DNA of 64,000 bases from Pseudomonas putida (GCA_041879295.1 CP047152.1:2237501-2301500), one strand, 5' to 3'. Counted from the first letter of the stretch, positions 47,420-57,200 are shown. Numbers and translations are program-made. The notes: a model not told the origin generated them from the letters alone.

Positions 47420-49324
47420 ATGGAAATGAACAACCGCACTGCGACGCGACAAGACCTCCAGATTGTCGAAGCATTTTCTTCGGTTAGCGTGCCGGAGCAG
47501 ATTATCCGCCAGAGCAACATCAGGGAGCTGGTGCAGGGAATGACCGATGCCCAAGCGTCGGTTCAATCAACCACCAGTAAATTGGAGCGTGCGCGGCGAG
47601 AGCAAAAGGAAGGTAATTTCCTCGGCAACTGGTGGAATGATAGGGACGATGCGGTTCAGGATGCGCAACTGGACTTGAACAAGTCAATTGGCAGCCTGAC
47701 GCAGAAGTCCTCACAGCTTTTGATCGTTAATACAGCGATCTCCAAGATCCTGCATGATCAGCAAGGTGTTCTGTTGCAGCAGCAGAATATCTTGAAAGGT
47801 CAGACCGATACGCTGCAGACGCAAAACAGCAAGATTCTCAGTCAGCAAAGGCTACTAGAGCAGCAGCAACGAGAAATTAATGCTGCCAACGAAGGACTGA
47901 TGCAAGCGAAAGGGATCTCCCAGGAGCAGGCGAAAAAGCTTGTGGGGTGTGTGGTGCGGGTGAGTGATGCCGAGAAGGCCATTCACCAGGCAAACCAAGA
48001 CTTGAGTCAAAGTGTCGATCTTCGGTTGAGAGAGTCTGCTCAGGATTATCTAGCGTGCTTGCGTCAAGGGTTAGAGGAGCGGGATGAGCGTTGGTCGATT
48101 GCAGAGCGGCAGGTGCACCAGGCGCTCGATGCACAGAACAGGCAGATGCAGCATGACCAAGCTGCGTTGCATGAGCAGCTCGTGGTTCTTGAAGAAAGCC
48201 TGGAGCTGAAGCTGCAAGCTAACGAGCAAGCGTTCAAATCGAGCGCGACCGCTCAGCGGCAGATCATCCAGCAAATGGAGGAGCGCTTCACGCTAGAGGT
48301 CGATAGCGTTCAGCGGGCTTTCGTGGAGTCTGCCCAACGAAGCGAGTTGGCTCTCGAAAAGACGCATGAGGCTTTCGAGTCGCAGAATGCCCAACTGAAG
48401 CATCAGCAGACTGCCATACGGGAGCAGCTCGGTGCCCTTGAAGGGAATCTTGATCAGCAAGTGCAAGCCGGTGTGCAGGCGCGTGAGGCATTCGAAGCGC
48501 AGAATGAGCAACTGCGGAACCAGCAAACGGCTTTGCGTGAGCAGCTCGGCATTGTTGAAGAGACTCTTGAGCAGCAGCTGCAAGCAAGCGTGCAGGCGCG
48601 TCAAGCATTCGAGGTGAAAAACGCGCAGCTGCAAGATGAGCAGACTGCTATGCGTGACCAGCTCGGTACCCTAGAAGAGAATCTTGAGCTGCAGGTGCAA
48701 GCAAGCGTGCAGTTGCAGGATGAGCAGGCTGCTATGCGTAAGCAGCTCGGTGTCCTTGAAGAGAATTTTGAGCAGCAGCTGGAAGCCAGCGTACAGGCGC
48801 GAGAGGGATTCGAGGCGCATTACGCGCAACTGCAAAGTGAACAAACTGCTTTGCGTGAGCAGATTGATGTTCTTGTGGAAAGTCTGGAGAAAAAGCTGCA
48901 AGCCAGTGTGCAAATGTTAGATTCGGGCATGACTGCTCAGCAGGAGTCCATCCACCAAATGGAGGAGCGCTTCTCGCTGCAGGTCGAAAGCGTTCAGCGT
49001 GCTGTCGTGGCATCTGCCAAGCAAAGCATGTTGGCGATACTGAACACTCGTAAGATGATGACAGGCACGTTCGAGGCAACCCGTCAGGCGGTTAAGCAAG
49101 CGTTGCAAACCCAAGGAACAGATTTCAAGCTGTCTCTCGAGCATGTCGTGACGGATCTCGAGGCAGCCCGGCAAGAGTTGATGACCCAACAATCGCAACT
49201 GACCGACCTCCAGCAGGCACTCAAGGAGAGCCAAAAAAGACAGATGATTGGTCTAATTTCTGTCGGATTGCTGGCTCTCGGTGCACTGGTTTGGCAAGCC
49301 ATCTTGTATTGGGCGCAAACCTGA
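47420..49324 (+). CDS. Long coiled-coil protein with C-terminal membrane anchor
   Basis: This 634-aa protein is dominated by glutamine- and glutamate-rich heptads (about 80-600), so it should form a long coiled coil. The final 25 residues (MIGLISVGLLALGALVW) are a single membrane helix, a tail anchor, so most of the protein faces the cytoplasm. It contains a tandem 39-residue repeat (about 318-500). On both sides of the repeat are related blocks with IxQMEERFxLxVxSVQRA. It probably works with the HNH/membrane protein encoded one base upstream. Confidence 0.7.
   Translation: MEMNNRTATRQDLQIVEAFSSVSVPEQIIRQSNIRELVQGMTDAQASVQSTTSKLERARREQKEGNFLGNWWNDRDDAVQDAQLDLNKSIGSLTQKSSQLLIVNTAISKILHDQQGVLLQQQNILKGQTDTLQTQNSKILSQQRLLEQQQREINAANEGLMQAKGISQEQAKKLVGCVVRVSDAEKAIHQANQDLSQSVDLRLRESAQDYLACLRQGLEERDERWSIAERQVHQALDAQNRQMQHDQAALHEQLVVLEESLELKLQANEQAFKSSATAQRQIIQQMEERFTLEVDSVQRAFVESAQRSELALEKTHEAFESQNAQLKHQQTAIREQLGALEGNLDQQVQAGVQAREAFEAQNEQLRNQQTALREQLGIVEETLEQQLQASVQARQAFEVKNAQLQDEQTAMRDQLGTLEENLELQVQASVQLQDEQAAMRKQLGVLEENFEQQLEASVQAREGFEAHYAQLQSEQTALREQIDVLVESLEKKLQASVQMLDSGMTAQQESIHQMEERFSLQVESVQRAVVASAKQSMLAILNTRKMMTGTFEATRQAVKQALQTQGTDFKLSLEHVVTDLEAARQELMTQQSQLTDLQQALKESQKRQMIGLISVGLLALGALVWQAILYWAQT
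48370..48930 (+). repeat. Tandem 117-bp repeats encoding the coiled coil
   Basis: Units of 39 codons beginning EAFESQNAQL, EAFEAQNEQL, QAFEVKNAQL, a shortened 30-codon unit (LQDEQAAMRK), and EGFEAHYAQL follow one another. Each contains QTAxREQLGxLExxLxxQ. Copy-number variation is likely at this site. Confidence 0.8.
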
Positions 49325-49470
49325 CAGCGGGCGTAGCGTAATTAAAGTGGAGGGCGTGCTGTATTCGCTAGCGAGCTGTCGAACAGGGCACTGCTCGCAG
49401 TCCACCCGATTAGACTCACCAACTCCATTTTCTTGGCATCGCTGAGGCTTCAAGGCTTCCTATCGGAGCG

Positions 49471-49563
49471 ATGTTCGATGAGGAGGGGGATGCGACTTTA
49501 GGTAATGACGCCTATGGTCGGATCAGAACACCTACCTCAGATGGTGGTTGCGAGGATACCTGA
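49471..49563 (+). pseudogene. 3' fragment of a third cysteine-pair gene
   Basis: The frame MFDEEGDATLGNDAYGRIRT matches the C-terminal 30 residues of copy 2 (MFDQEGDTILGDDAYGRIRT) and ends at the same stop. The cysteine-bearing first two thirds are missing. It is part of direct repeat B. Confidence 0.8.
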
Positions 49564-49650
49564 CCGTTTGCCCGATCTCCTTTTAGGTCAAATTATGGAG
49601 AACAAATAATCATTGCTTAGAGATAATTCTCGTAATTCTGAACTCGTTGT
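49471..49650 (+). repeat. Direct repeat B (180 bp), right of the SUKH/HNH operon
   Basis: This is the partner of 44641-44819 in the same orientation. Together they flank the segment 44820-49470 that holds the SUKH, HNH-membrane and coiled-coil genes. Repeat B ends where the first umuC remnant begins. Confidence 0.8.
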
Positions 49651-49708
49651 CGTGCCTGCTCCCAGCACCGGTCTGCCGAGAAGCTCCGTGCTCCCTAGTC
49701 ACTTTGCA
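49651..49708 (+). pseudogene. umuC/rulB-like remnant, part 1
   Basis: The frame ending ...AEKLRAP*SLC reads like the EKLR-x-x-GSLCKRLRV region of the Y-family polymerase UmuC/RulB, with a TAG in place of a sense codon. The frame continues across the IS66 target site into part 2 (54003). The preceding 5' part of umuC was not found in the window. Confidence 0.6.
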
Positions 49709-49739
49709 GTAAGCGTCCGGCGAACTCACCTTGCGTAAG

Positions 49740-51275
49740 TCAGGCCGGCACCCACTGATGCGGCAGCAACTGTCCGATCTCACTGGCCCGTTGGGTCGGC
49801 AGCCGCGTCAGCACATCTTTGAGATAGGCATACGGATCATGCCCATTCATGCGCGCCGACTGGATCAAACTCATGATTGCCGCAGCCCGCTTACCGCTGC
49901 GCAGGGATCCCGCAAATAACCAGTTCGAGCGCCCGAGTGCCCATGGCCGTATCTGGTTTTCGACCTGGTTGTTGTCGATGGGCACAGCCCCATCTTCTAG
50001 GTAGCGCGTCAGCGCTACCCAGCGTTTCAGGCTGTAATCGAGGGCTTTGGCCGTGGCTGATCCATTGGGCACCAGGTCTCGCTGCGCCAACATCCAGTCA
50101 TGCAGTTTTTTGAGGATCGGCACCGCCAGTTCTTGTCGTATTCGCCAGCGCTCTTCATCACTCATGTCCCGCGCCTGACGTTCGACCTCGTACAAGCCGC
50201 TGATCGAGTGCAGGGCCTGTTCAGCCAGCTGACTTTTGTTCGCCACGTGCAAATCAAAGAACTTGCGCCGGGCGTGGGCCATGCAGCCGATTTCAATGAT
50301 GCCTTGTTCGAAACCGGCTTTGTAGCCAGCGAAGTCGTCGCAGACCAGCTTGCCGTTCCAGTCACCCAGGAAGTTGCGCGCATGTTCGCCAGCACGGCTT
50401 GGGCTGAAGTCGTAAACCACCGCTTTGAGCCCTGAAAACGGCGTCGTGCTGTACGCCCAGATATAGGCCCGATGGGTTTTCTTCTCGCCTGGCGCAAGCA
50501 TTTGCACCGGTGTTTCATCAGCGTGGATCACGCCCTGGTTCAGCACGGCTTCACGCAGTGCATCGACCAGTGGCTGAAGCCGCACGCCGGTTTGTCCGAC
50601 CCACTGCGCCAGGGTCGAGCGAGCAATTGCCAGCCCGGCGCGGCCAAAAATTTTCTCCTGCCGGTACAGCGGCAAGTGATCGGCAAACTTGGCCACCATC
50701 ACGTGGGCCAACAAACCTGCGGTCGGGATACCTTTGTCGATAACCTGGGCTGGCACCGGGGCCTGGATCAGGGTTTCGCACTGGCGACAGGCCCATTTGC
50801 CCCGCACATGTTGCTCGACGGTAAACACGCCCGGCGTGTAATCCAGCTTCTCGCTGACGTCTTCGCCGATGCGTTGAAGTTGGCAGCCACAGACGCACTG
50901 GGTGTTTTCGGGTTCGTGACGAATCACCGTGCGTGGAAACTGCGGCGGCAAAGGCGCACGTTTCGGGGATTGCCGTGGTTCGGCCTGTGGCGCATCTGGG
51001 AGAAGCTGTTTTAGCTCGGCCTCGATAGCTTCAAGGTCTATGTCGAGCAGGTCATCCAGCAAGCTGCTTTGCGCCGGGCTGATTTGCTCGCTGCGCTTGG
51101 CAAACTTGTGCCGTTTGAGCAGGGCGATTTCGAACTTGAACTGTTCGATGAGGATTTCATCGTTCTGAATCTTCCTGCTCATCGCCTCGACCTGAGATTG
51201 CAATTGCAACGCCTGTGCCGCCAAGGCACGAAGCTGTTCCGGGGTCATCTGGTCGAGGTTGGGCGAGAAAGTCAT
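49740..51275 (-). CDS. tnpC: IS66-family transposase TnpC
   Basis: This 511-aa DDE transposase starts at MTFSPNLDQMT (51275). An N-terminal leucine-zipper-like and zinc-finger region precedes the core. Catalytic residues are seen in VIHADETPVQ (D), LVCDDFAGYK (D) and NNQVENQIRPWALGRSNW (E). It is full length with no frameshift, so it is probably active. It is the last of the three IS66 genes. The intron in the right terminal repeat lies upstream of all three genes and could affect their transcription or end recognition. Confidence 0.93.
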   Translation of the reverse strand: MTFSPNLDQMTPEQLRALAAQALQLQSQVEAMSRKIQNDEILIEQFKFEIALLKRHKFAKRSEQISPAQSSLLDDLLDIDLEAIEAELKQLLPDAPQAEPRQSPKRAPLPPQFPRTVIRHEPENTQCVCGCQLQRIGEDVSEKLDYTPGVFTVEQHVRGKWACRQCETLIQAPVPAQVIDKGIPTAGLLAHVMVAKFADHLPLYRQEKIFGRAGLAIARSTLAQWVGQTGVRLQPLVDALREAVLNQGVIHADETPVQMLAPGEKKTHRAYIWAYSTTPFSGLKAVVYDFSPSRAGEHARNFLGDWNGKLVCDDFAGYKAGFEQGIIEIGCMAHARRKFFDLHVANKSQLAEQALHSISGLYEVERQARDMSDEERWRIRQELAVPILKKLHDWMLAQRDLVPNGSATAKALDYSLKRWVALTRYLEDGAVPIDNNQVENQIRPWALGRSNWLFAGSLRSGKRAAAIMSLIQSARMNGHDPYAYLKDVLTRLPTQRASEIGQLLPHQWVPA

Positions 51276-51338
51276 GCCGCCGATTGTGCCAGAGCAGGCT
51301 CGGGGCGACGACAAGTAGACCGGCCAAATGGCCGGCGT

Positions 51339-51674
51339 TTACAGCATGCTAATCACACCGCCTGCACCGACGCGCTGCCACGGCAGGCCCAGCACCAACG
51401 CCTGGAGTTGTTCGCTGTCGAGTTCGACCTCGCAGCCGTGGCGAATGCCGGGCCAGTGGAACTTGCCTTGGTTCAGTCGACGCGCTGCCAGCCAGACACC
51501 GACGCCATCGTGCACCAGCACTTTCATCCGGTTAGCCCGGCGATTGGCGAACAGATAAGCGCAGTGCGGCTTCGCCGCACCGAACACCGCAATCACCCGA
51601 GCTAATGCTGTCTCGGTGCCAGCGCGCATGTCCATCGGCTCGGTGGCCAGCCAGATGGCATCGATGCGGATCAT
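51339..51674 (-). CDS. tnpB: IS66-family accessory protein TnpB
   Basis: This 111-aa 'IS66 Orf2' protein starts at MIRIDAIWLATEPMDMRAG; a frame extension to 51728 is not used by the family. The conserved AYLFANRRANRMKVLVHDG segment is present. It is required for efficient IS66 transposition, but the biochemical role is unclear. It overlaps tnpA by 4 bp (ATGA), giving translational coupling. Confidence 0.93.
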   Translation of the reverse strand: MIRIDAIWLATEPMDMRAGTETALARVIAVFGAAKPHCAYLFANRRANRMKVLVHDGVGVWLAARRLNQGKFHWPGIRHGCEVELDSEQLQALVLGLPWQRVGAGGVISML

Positions 51675-51991
51675 TGAGCGAAAGCCCGAATAAATTGCGC
51701 ACAACCCTCGGGATCCGAGGCTGGCCATTTCACCGTGATCACTTGCCCGGCCACGGGCAACTCGATGATCACTGACGCTTCGACTGGCCGTTTAGGTGCG
51801 GCTTTTAGCGGGACGAAAGCTGGTAGTGAAGCCGCTGCGGGCTGATCTCGATAGAGCGGCAGCCATTTGCGGATGACGTTGGCATTGATGCCGTGGTTGA
51901 TGGCGACACTGGACACGGTTGCGCCAGGTTGCAGGCATTCCTGAACGACCTGGGCTTTGAACGGTTTCGGATAAGAGCTTCGTTGGCGCAT
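51671..51991 (-). CDS. tnpA: IS66-family accessory protein TnpA
   Basis: This 106-aa HTH protein begins MRQRSSYPKPFKAQVVQECL and resembles IS3-type OrfA, with an N-terminal HTH (about 10-50: VSSVAINHGINANVIRKWL). It is the first gene of the IS66 operon, transcribed from the right end of the element. Its start lies about 100 bp from the group II intron boundary at 52091. Confidence 0.9.
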   Translation of the reverse strand: MRQRSSYPKPFKAQVVQECLQPGATVSSVAINHGINANVIRKWLPLYRDQPAAASLPAFVPLKAAPKRPVEASVIIELPVAGQVITVKWPASDPEGCAQFIRAFAQ

Positions 51992-52090
51992 GGAAATCCT
52001 GGCGATAAGGGTGATCGCGTCCGCTTAAAAATACGCGGACACCATCGCCCTTAATGCTGGAGTTCGGAAGGTGAGTTCGCCGGACGCTTA

Positions 52091-54000
52091 GAGCGCCAGT
52101 TAAAGCTGGCGGAGGATAGTCGATGAAAGTTCGATACTGGTAAGAAATGGCGAATCAACCAGGCCCCGAGTCATGCACGCTGCACCGTGAGGTGCAGGGT
52201 GAAGCGTTGACAGGGGAAACCGATGGGCCAGCCATTGAGCCGCGTAATCAGGAATTCGGGATGCCGATGCTGTTAAGCGAAGCAGAAGGCAACACGGAGC
52301 ATGGCGTTATACGCCAGTCATGCTCTGATCCCGCGCGGTCGGAGACCCTGTGCACGTCGGGAAGTCCTCCACACAGAAACTGGGAGATCTCAGCGGCGCC
52401 CGGTGCGCAACCACCGGGCGGAGCAGGAAAGGCCAAAAGCTGTAACCCTGCTGTCTACGCCGCCGAGAAGTCGGATACGTCCGTAGTACCTGAGAAGCCA
52501 TCGAACAAAGGGCCTGGCCCTGCGGAGATAGTGGAGGAAAGGGACGTAGCCAAGGGAAACACCAACAAGCCTCCCGCGCCCCGGACACTGAGCCGGATCA
52601 GTTGCGCGTCGATGGGACTTGAAGGTGTACGTGAAGCAGCCCGAAGGAACAAGGGCATGCAGTTCACGGCTTTGCTGCACCACATCACACCGCAGTTACT
52701 GGCGCAGAGTTTCTATGCCCTGCGCCGCGATGCAGCGGTAGGCGTGGACGGCTTGTCGTGGCGGGAATACGAGGAAGGTCTTCTCCAGCGGGTAACTGAT
52801 TTGCACGCAAGGCTCCACGGTGGAGCCTATCGGGCAACGCCATCGCGACGGGTCTACATTCCCAAAGCCGATGGCAGGCAGCGTCCGCTGGGCATTGCTT
52901 CTCTGGAGGACAAGATCGGACAGCAGGCAGTCGTTACCGTTCTGAATGCGATTTATGAAGAGGACTTTCTGGGTTTCTCGTATGGGTTTCGGCCGGGACG
53001 TAGCCAGCACGATGCGCTGGATGCGCTGACGGTCGCGCTCAAGGGTCAGAAGGTGAACTGGATATTGGATGCGGATATCACGTCGTTCTTCGATGAGATC
53101 GACCATGAATGGATGCTGATGTTTCTGGGTCACCGGATTGCAGACCGGCGCCTGCTTGGGCTTATCTGCAAATGGCTTCAGGCGGGTGTTATGGAAGATG
53201 GCCGTAGGGTTGCTGCGACCAAGGGGACGCCTCAAGGCGCAGTGATATCGCCATTGCTGGCGAATATCTATCTTCACTACGTGCTGGATCTGTGGGCAAG
53301 GCAGTGGCGCCAGCGGCATGCCCGTGGCGATGTAATTATTGTGCGTTATGCGGACGACAGCGTGGTGGGTTTCAGGACGAAAGTGCAGGCTCAGCAATTT
53401 CTGGTGCAGTTGCAGGAACGCTTGGCCAGGTTCGGTTTATCACTCAACGCATCGAAGACACGGCTGATTGAGTTTGGTCGTTTTGCTGCGAGAAATCGTA
53501 GGAAGCGAGGCTTGGGTAAACCGGAAACGTTTGACTTTCTGGGCTTCACACATTGTTGCAGCACCAACAGAAGCGGTGGTTTTCAAGTACTGCGACTGAC
53601 GGTCAAGAAGCGAATGCGTGCAACGCTACTGGCCATTCGGGATGAGCTGAAACGTCGACGTCATGAACCCATCCGGGTTCAAGGGCAATGGCTCACTCGG
53701 GTGGTGAGTGGTTACCTCAATTACCACGCGGTGCCGGGAAACCTGATACGTCTTGGTGGTTTTCGTTCGGCGGTCTGCCGCCTCTGGCGGCAAGCCCTCA
53801 AACGTCGCAGCCAGCGTAATAGACTTCAATGGTCACGCTATGGACGCCTTGCTGATCTCTACATACCTAGGCCCAGAAATGCACATCCTTATCCCGAGGA
53901 TCGCTTCGCGTCACATACCCGAGGCAGGAGCCGTATGCGGTAGTTCCGCACGTACGGATCTGTGCGGGGGGCGGCAGGTAACTGCCGTCCCTACCGCGAC
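52091..54000 (+). mobile_element. Group II intron inserted in the IS66 right terminal repeat
   Basis: The insertion starts gagcgcc and ends ctaccgcgac (AY ending), the only limits that restore a perfect IS66 end and target duplication. The catalytic domain V is visible at 53928-53960: gagccgta-gcgg / ccgc-tacggatc with a tagt loop. A domain VI hairpin (ggcggcag / ctgccgtc) follows. The encoded reverse transcriptase/maturase lies inside. The intron is on the plus strand, opposite to the IS66 genes. The first bases GAGCG differ from the usual GUGYG. Confidence 0.85.
52531..53943 (+). CDS. ltrA: Group II intron reverse transcriptase/maturase
   Basis: I start at GTG 52531 (gcggag upstream), giving 470 aa, the usual length; the frame is open to 52147 but that part is structural intron RNA (domains I-III). 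The RT core includes RPLGIASLEDKI, YGFRPGRS, DITSFFDEIDH, GTPQGAVISPLLANIYL and YADD (273-276). A maturase X domain follows (about 380-455). No HNH endonuclease domain is seen, so insertion probably uses nicked or single-stranded target. No frameshift is present, so it is likely active in splicing and retrohoming. Confidence 0.93.
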   Translation: MEERDVAKGNTNKPPAPRTLSRISCASMGLEGVREAARRNKGMQFTALLHHITPQLLAQSFYALRRDAAVGVDGLSWREYEEGLLQRVTDLHARLHGGAYRATPSRRVYIPKADGRQRPLGIASLEDKIGQQAVVTVLNAIYEEDFLGFSYGFRPGRSQHDALDALTVALKGQKVNWILDADITSFFDEIDHEWMLMFLGHRIADRRLLGLICKWLQAGVMEDGRRVAATKGTPQGAVISPLLANIYLHYVLDLWARQWRQRHARGDVIIVRYADDSVVGFRTKVQAQQFLVQLQERLARFGLSLNASKTRLIEFGRFAARNRRKRGLGKPETFDFLGFTHCCSTNRSGGFQVLRLTVKKRMRATLLAIRDELKRRRHEPIRVQGQWLTRVVSGYLNYHAVPGNLIRLGGFRSAVCRLWRQALKRRSQRNRLQWSRYGRLADLYIPRPRNAHPYPEDRFASHTRGRSRMR

Positions 54001-54002
54001 CA

Positions 54003-54122
54003 CTTTGCAAACGGTTACGGGTGAGCATTCGCACGGGCATGTTCAATCCGGATGAAATGAAGTACGCAAATGGCGTCTTGGTCGAGCTGCCATATCCAAC
54101 GGACGATATGCGTTGCGTAACA
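54003..54122 (+). pseudogene. umuC/rulB-like remnant, part 2
   Basis: The frame LCKRLRVSIRTGMFNPDEMK then YANGVLVELPYPTDDMR is clearly UmuC/RulB (little-finger region of the Y-family polymerase). It continues part 1 across the IS66 duplication. Similarity ends after gacgatatgcgttgcgtaac (54102-54121), where the cargo with the 1286-aa gene begins. The matching right side is at 60554. Confidence 0.85.
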
Positions 54123-54283
54123 GATTCGTCGTTGCTCAGTGCTGGTAAAGGCCCGCTCTGTAAGAGCTCATCAAGCGTTGCCGCCTGCCTGGCAGTTTTA
54201 TTGCGGCGTGGGGTAGAGCGCCTCTTCGCGGACGAGTCCGGCTCGTCACGGCGACGGTTGTTGCACGAGAAAGGAGAAAATCG

Positions 54284-57200
54284 TTGAAGTGGATCAATGC
54301 GCTTGAACTGGGGCAGTGGGCCGACACCCTCCAAGGCAGGGATAAGGTGCCCGAGTTGGTGGCTGGGCTGATATGGGCCACTTCCACAAGGGTGCACCGG
54401 CTTCGGTTTCTGCATGGTGATATGGGACAGGTTCGGGGCTTCGATGGATACCTTAACGCCGAGGCAAATTCGCCATTTGTACCTGATGGAAAGTCGATCT
54501 GGGAGTTTGGCACGAATGGCGCCGGCAAGGCCAAGGCTGAGGACGATTACACCAAGCGCACTGAAGAGATAGATGCAGCCGTTCGGGCTGAGTGCACATT
54601 GGTCATCGTCTCACCGAGGACGTGGGATACGCCGAAGGTCAAAGTTGAAGATTGGCTTGACGAGAAAAACGAGCTCAATGAGTGGAAGCGTGTCGTCTAT
54701 CTCGATGGGCCGCTACTGGAAGATTGGCTCGCTCAGAGCCCAGCAGTAGCTTCGCGCTGGGCGCGAAGCGTTTTCAGGCGCCCCCCTCAACACGGCGTGC
54801 TCAGCACCGATGAATTTTGGGAGTTGTTCTCCTCTCGCTTCGAACCTGCCTTGGTGGAAGACGTACTGCTCGCCGGACGCGAGTCTCAGGCAGATGATTT
54901 GCTGCGAACCCTGACACAAGGTAGTGGGCGACTGGCGTTTGCTGCGGACACTACCGATGAAGTAATCGCCTTCGCGGTCGCAGCGATCCGCAAGGCGCCG
55001 GAAGTCGTGCGCAAACCATTAGAAGCTCGCACCCTGATTGTCGAAACGGAGGAAGCGGCTCGGTACCTCGTGAGTACCTGTAACCTGATTTACCTGCCCA
55101 GGCTCGGCGCCCGCAAATGCGTTGGATTACTGAAGACCTCTGGCCCAACGGTCATAAGTGCAGGAGCCGACGACAGGAAGAACGATCATGTGGAGCTGAT
55201 CCGACCGACCAGTTCCCAGCTCGGTAAAGCATTTACCGGCATGGGCATGTCTGAAATTGAGGGGTATGAAGTTGCCCGCACCTGTGGCCGAAGTTTGGCG
55301 GTCTTGGCTCGGCAGAAACCAAGTGGAACTGCCGAGTTACCCACTTGGGTTGCAAACGCTGATGCGTTGATCCCTGTCATGTTGGCGGGCGCGTGGGTCA
55401 GTGATGTAGACCAAGATCAGCACGTTCTCAGCTCGCTTAGCCAGAAGCCTTATGACGATACCGAGGACGATCTGCTTGAGTTCTTGGTCATGCAGGATTC
55501 GCCCCTCGAACGCATCGAGAACCTGTGGGCAACCAGAGCCCCAGTCGATGCGTTTCTGCACCTAGCTCATCGGGTTGGGCGCCGACATCTGGAGCAATTC
55601 AAAGCGGCACTGGTTGCCGTTTTCGAGACGGCTGTAAGCGCACACAAGCCACCGACCGCTGACGAACCTTTCGTGCAGAATAGCAGGCGCGAACAGGACA
55701 ACTCGCATAGCGAACAGCTCAGGAACGGGTTAATGACGACTCTGCTCCATATGGCTGTGCTGCATAAACACGCAAACTTCAAAGTGGCAGGTGGGGATCC
55801 GCAGACCTTTGTTGATGATTTGGTCAGGTCGATTCCCGGGCTATCGGACAACGTCACACTGCTCGCGAGCTTGAGCCAAAATCTGTCGCTGCTTGCTGAG
55901 GCTTCCCCAAAGTCTTTTCTAGAGGCCCTTGAGCGTCAGCTTGAGGGCGCCTCGCCGAGTATTTTGCCAATCTTCGACGAGCACCCAGGCATGCTCACGC
56001 CTGTGACTTATCATTGTGGATTGCTCTGGGCGCTGGAAGTGATTGCCTGGGATGCCCGTTATTTTGAACAGGCCGTGTTGTGCCTCGCTAAGCTTGCGGC
56101 GATCGACCCGGGTGGCAAGCTTAGCAATCGCCCGATCAACAGCCTGCGAGCGATCTTTTTGTCCTGGGCTCCTTCTACGTCGGTAACGACGAAGCGTCGA
56201 TTGGCCGTGTTGCAGTCTGTCGTGAATGCGCTGCCAAGCATCGCTTGGGCGCTCCTTGCCAGCTTGCTTCCCCGTTCACACGACACCAGTTCGCCCACCG
56301 AAAAGCCAAAGTTCCGGGAATATGAGCAGGATCATGGTGAAACCCTGACTTTTGGTCTGGTGTGGGAGAGTGAGGCCAAGATCATTGCTTTGGCTGTTGA
56401 GGCAGCAGGCATGATTCCGGAGCGTTGGATCTCACTGATTAATTCGTTGCAGAGGTTCCAGCCCGATCCATTCAAATCCGTGGTCGAGCGACTCGGTGAG
56501 GTACTGAGCTCTGCCGATGCTGATGTGCGTGCGCAGATTTGGAAAGCCTTGAACGTGCAGATCAAGCATCACCAGAAGTATGCCAAAACCGAATGGGCGA
56601 TGGAGAAGGGGCGAATCGAGTCCTTGCTGCCGCTGATCGACCGGTATGCGCCCGAAGCGCTGGTGGAAAAGTACACCTGGTTGTTTGATGAGTGGGTGCC
56701 GCCTGTGGAGGGTATTGATGAGGACGGTGCGGACATTGGGCAGCTCACTGAAAATGCCCGATCGCAAGCAGTGGTGGATGTGTATGAAGCCTTGGGCATT
56801 CAGGGCATCCTGCAGATGGCGTGCCGAGCCAAAAGTTCTCACTTCGTTTTGAGCTCTGCGCTCCGCCTAGAGCTATCTTACGAGGAGCGCTTAGCGCTGC
56901 TCACCAGCCTGCTCAGCAGCGACCTGCAAGACTTGGAATTCGCAGCCGGTATGGTCATGGCAGATGGAATCATCCGCTTTGAGGAAAGATGGAAACAGGA
57001 CGCTCGGTCGATGCTCTTGGACAGTGGTCTGGGTATTGATCGTGTCGCAAGGGTTCTCGAACGCATCTTGGAGAACGAGCAGACGTGGTCGTACGTTGAC
57101 TCCTTTGGTGAGGCGATAGCGCAAGCCTACTGGACTGTAAAAGCCCCATATCCTCTTGAAGTAAGCGTGACTGAGCTGCTCCAGGCAATAAGCAAATACC

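Larger units (their letters stand above)
49709..54001. mobile_element. IS66-family element interrupted by a group II intron
   Basis: The left end gtaagcgtccggcgaactca (49709) has its exact complement at the right only if the base at 54001 (c) is joined to 52090, that is, if the intron 52091-54000 is removed. The 8-bp target duplication actttgca is then perfect (49701-49708 and 54002-54009), as expected for IS66. Without the intron the element is 2383 bp and carries tnpA, tnpB and tnpC on the minus strand. It is inserted in a umuC/rulB-like gene. Confidence 0.88.

Noticed and set aside
48370..48930. Regular DNA repeats that could suggest a CRISPR-like array
   Set aside because: The units are in-frame 117-bp coding repeats without spacers and without cas genes nearby.
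52147..52530. N-terminal extension of the intron-encoded protein
   Set aside because: The frame is open but the sequence corresponds to structured intron RNA domains; related proteins start near 52531.
53981..54001. A target duplication of the group II intron itself
   Set aside because: Group II introns do not duplicate targets; the actttgca repeat belongs to the IS66 insertion.
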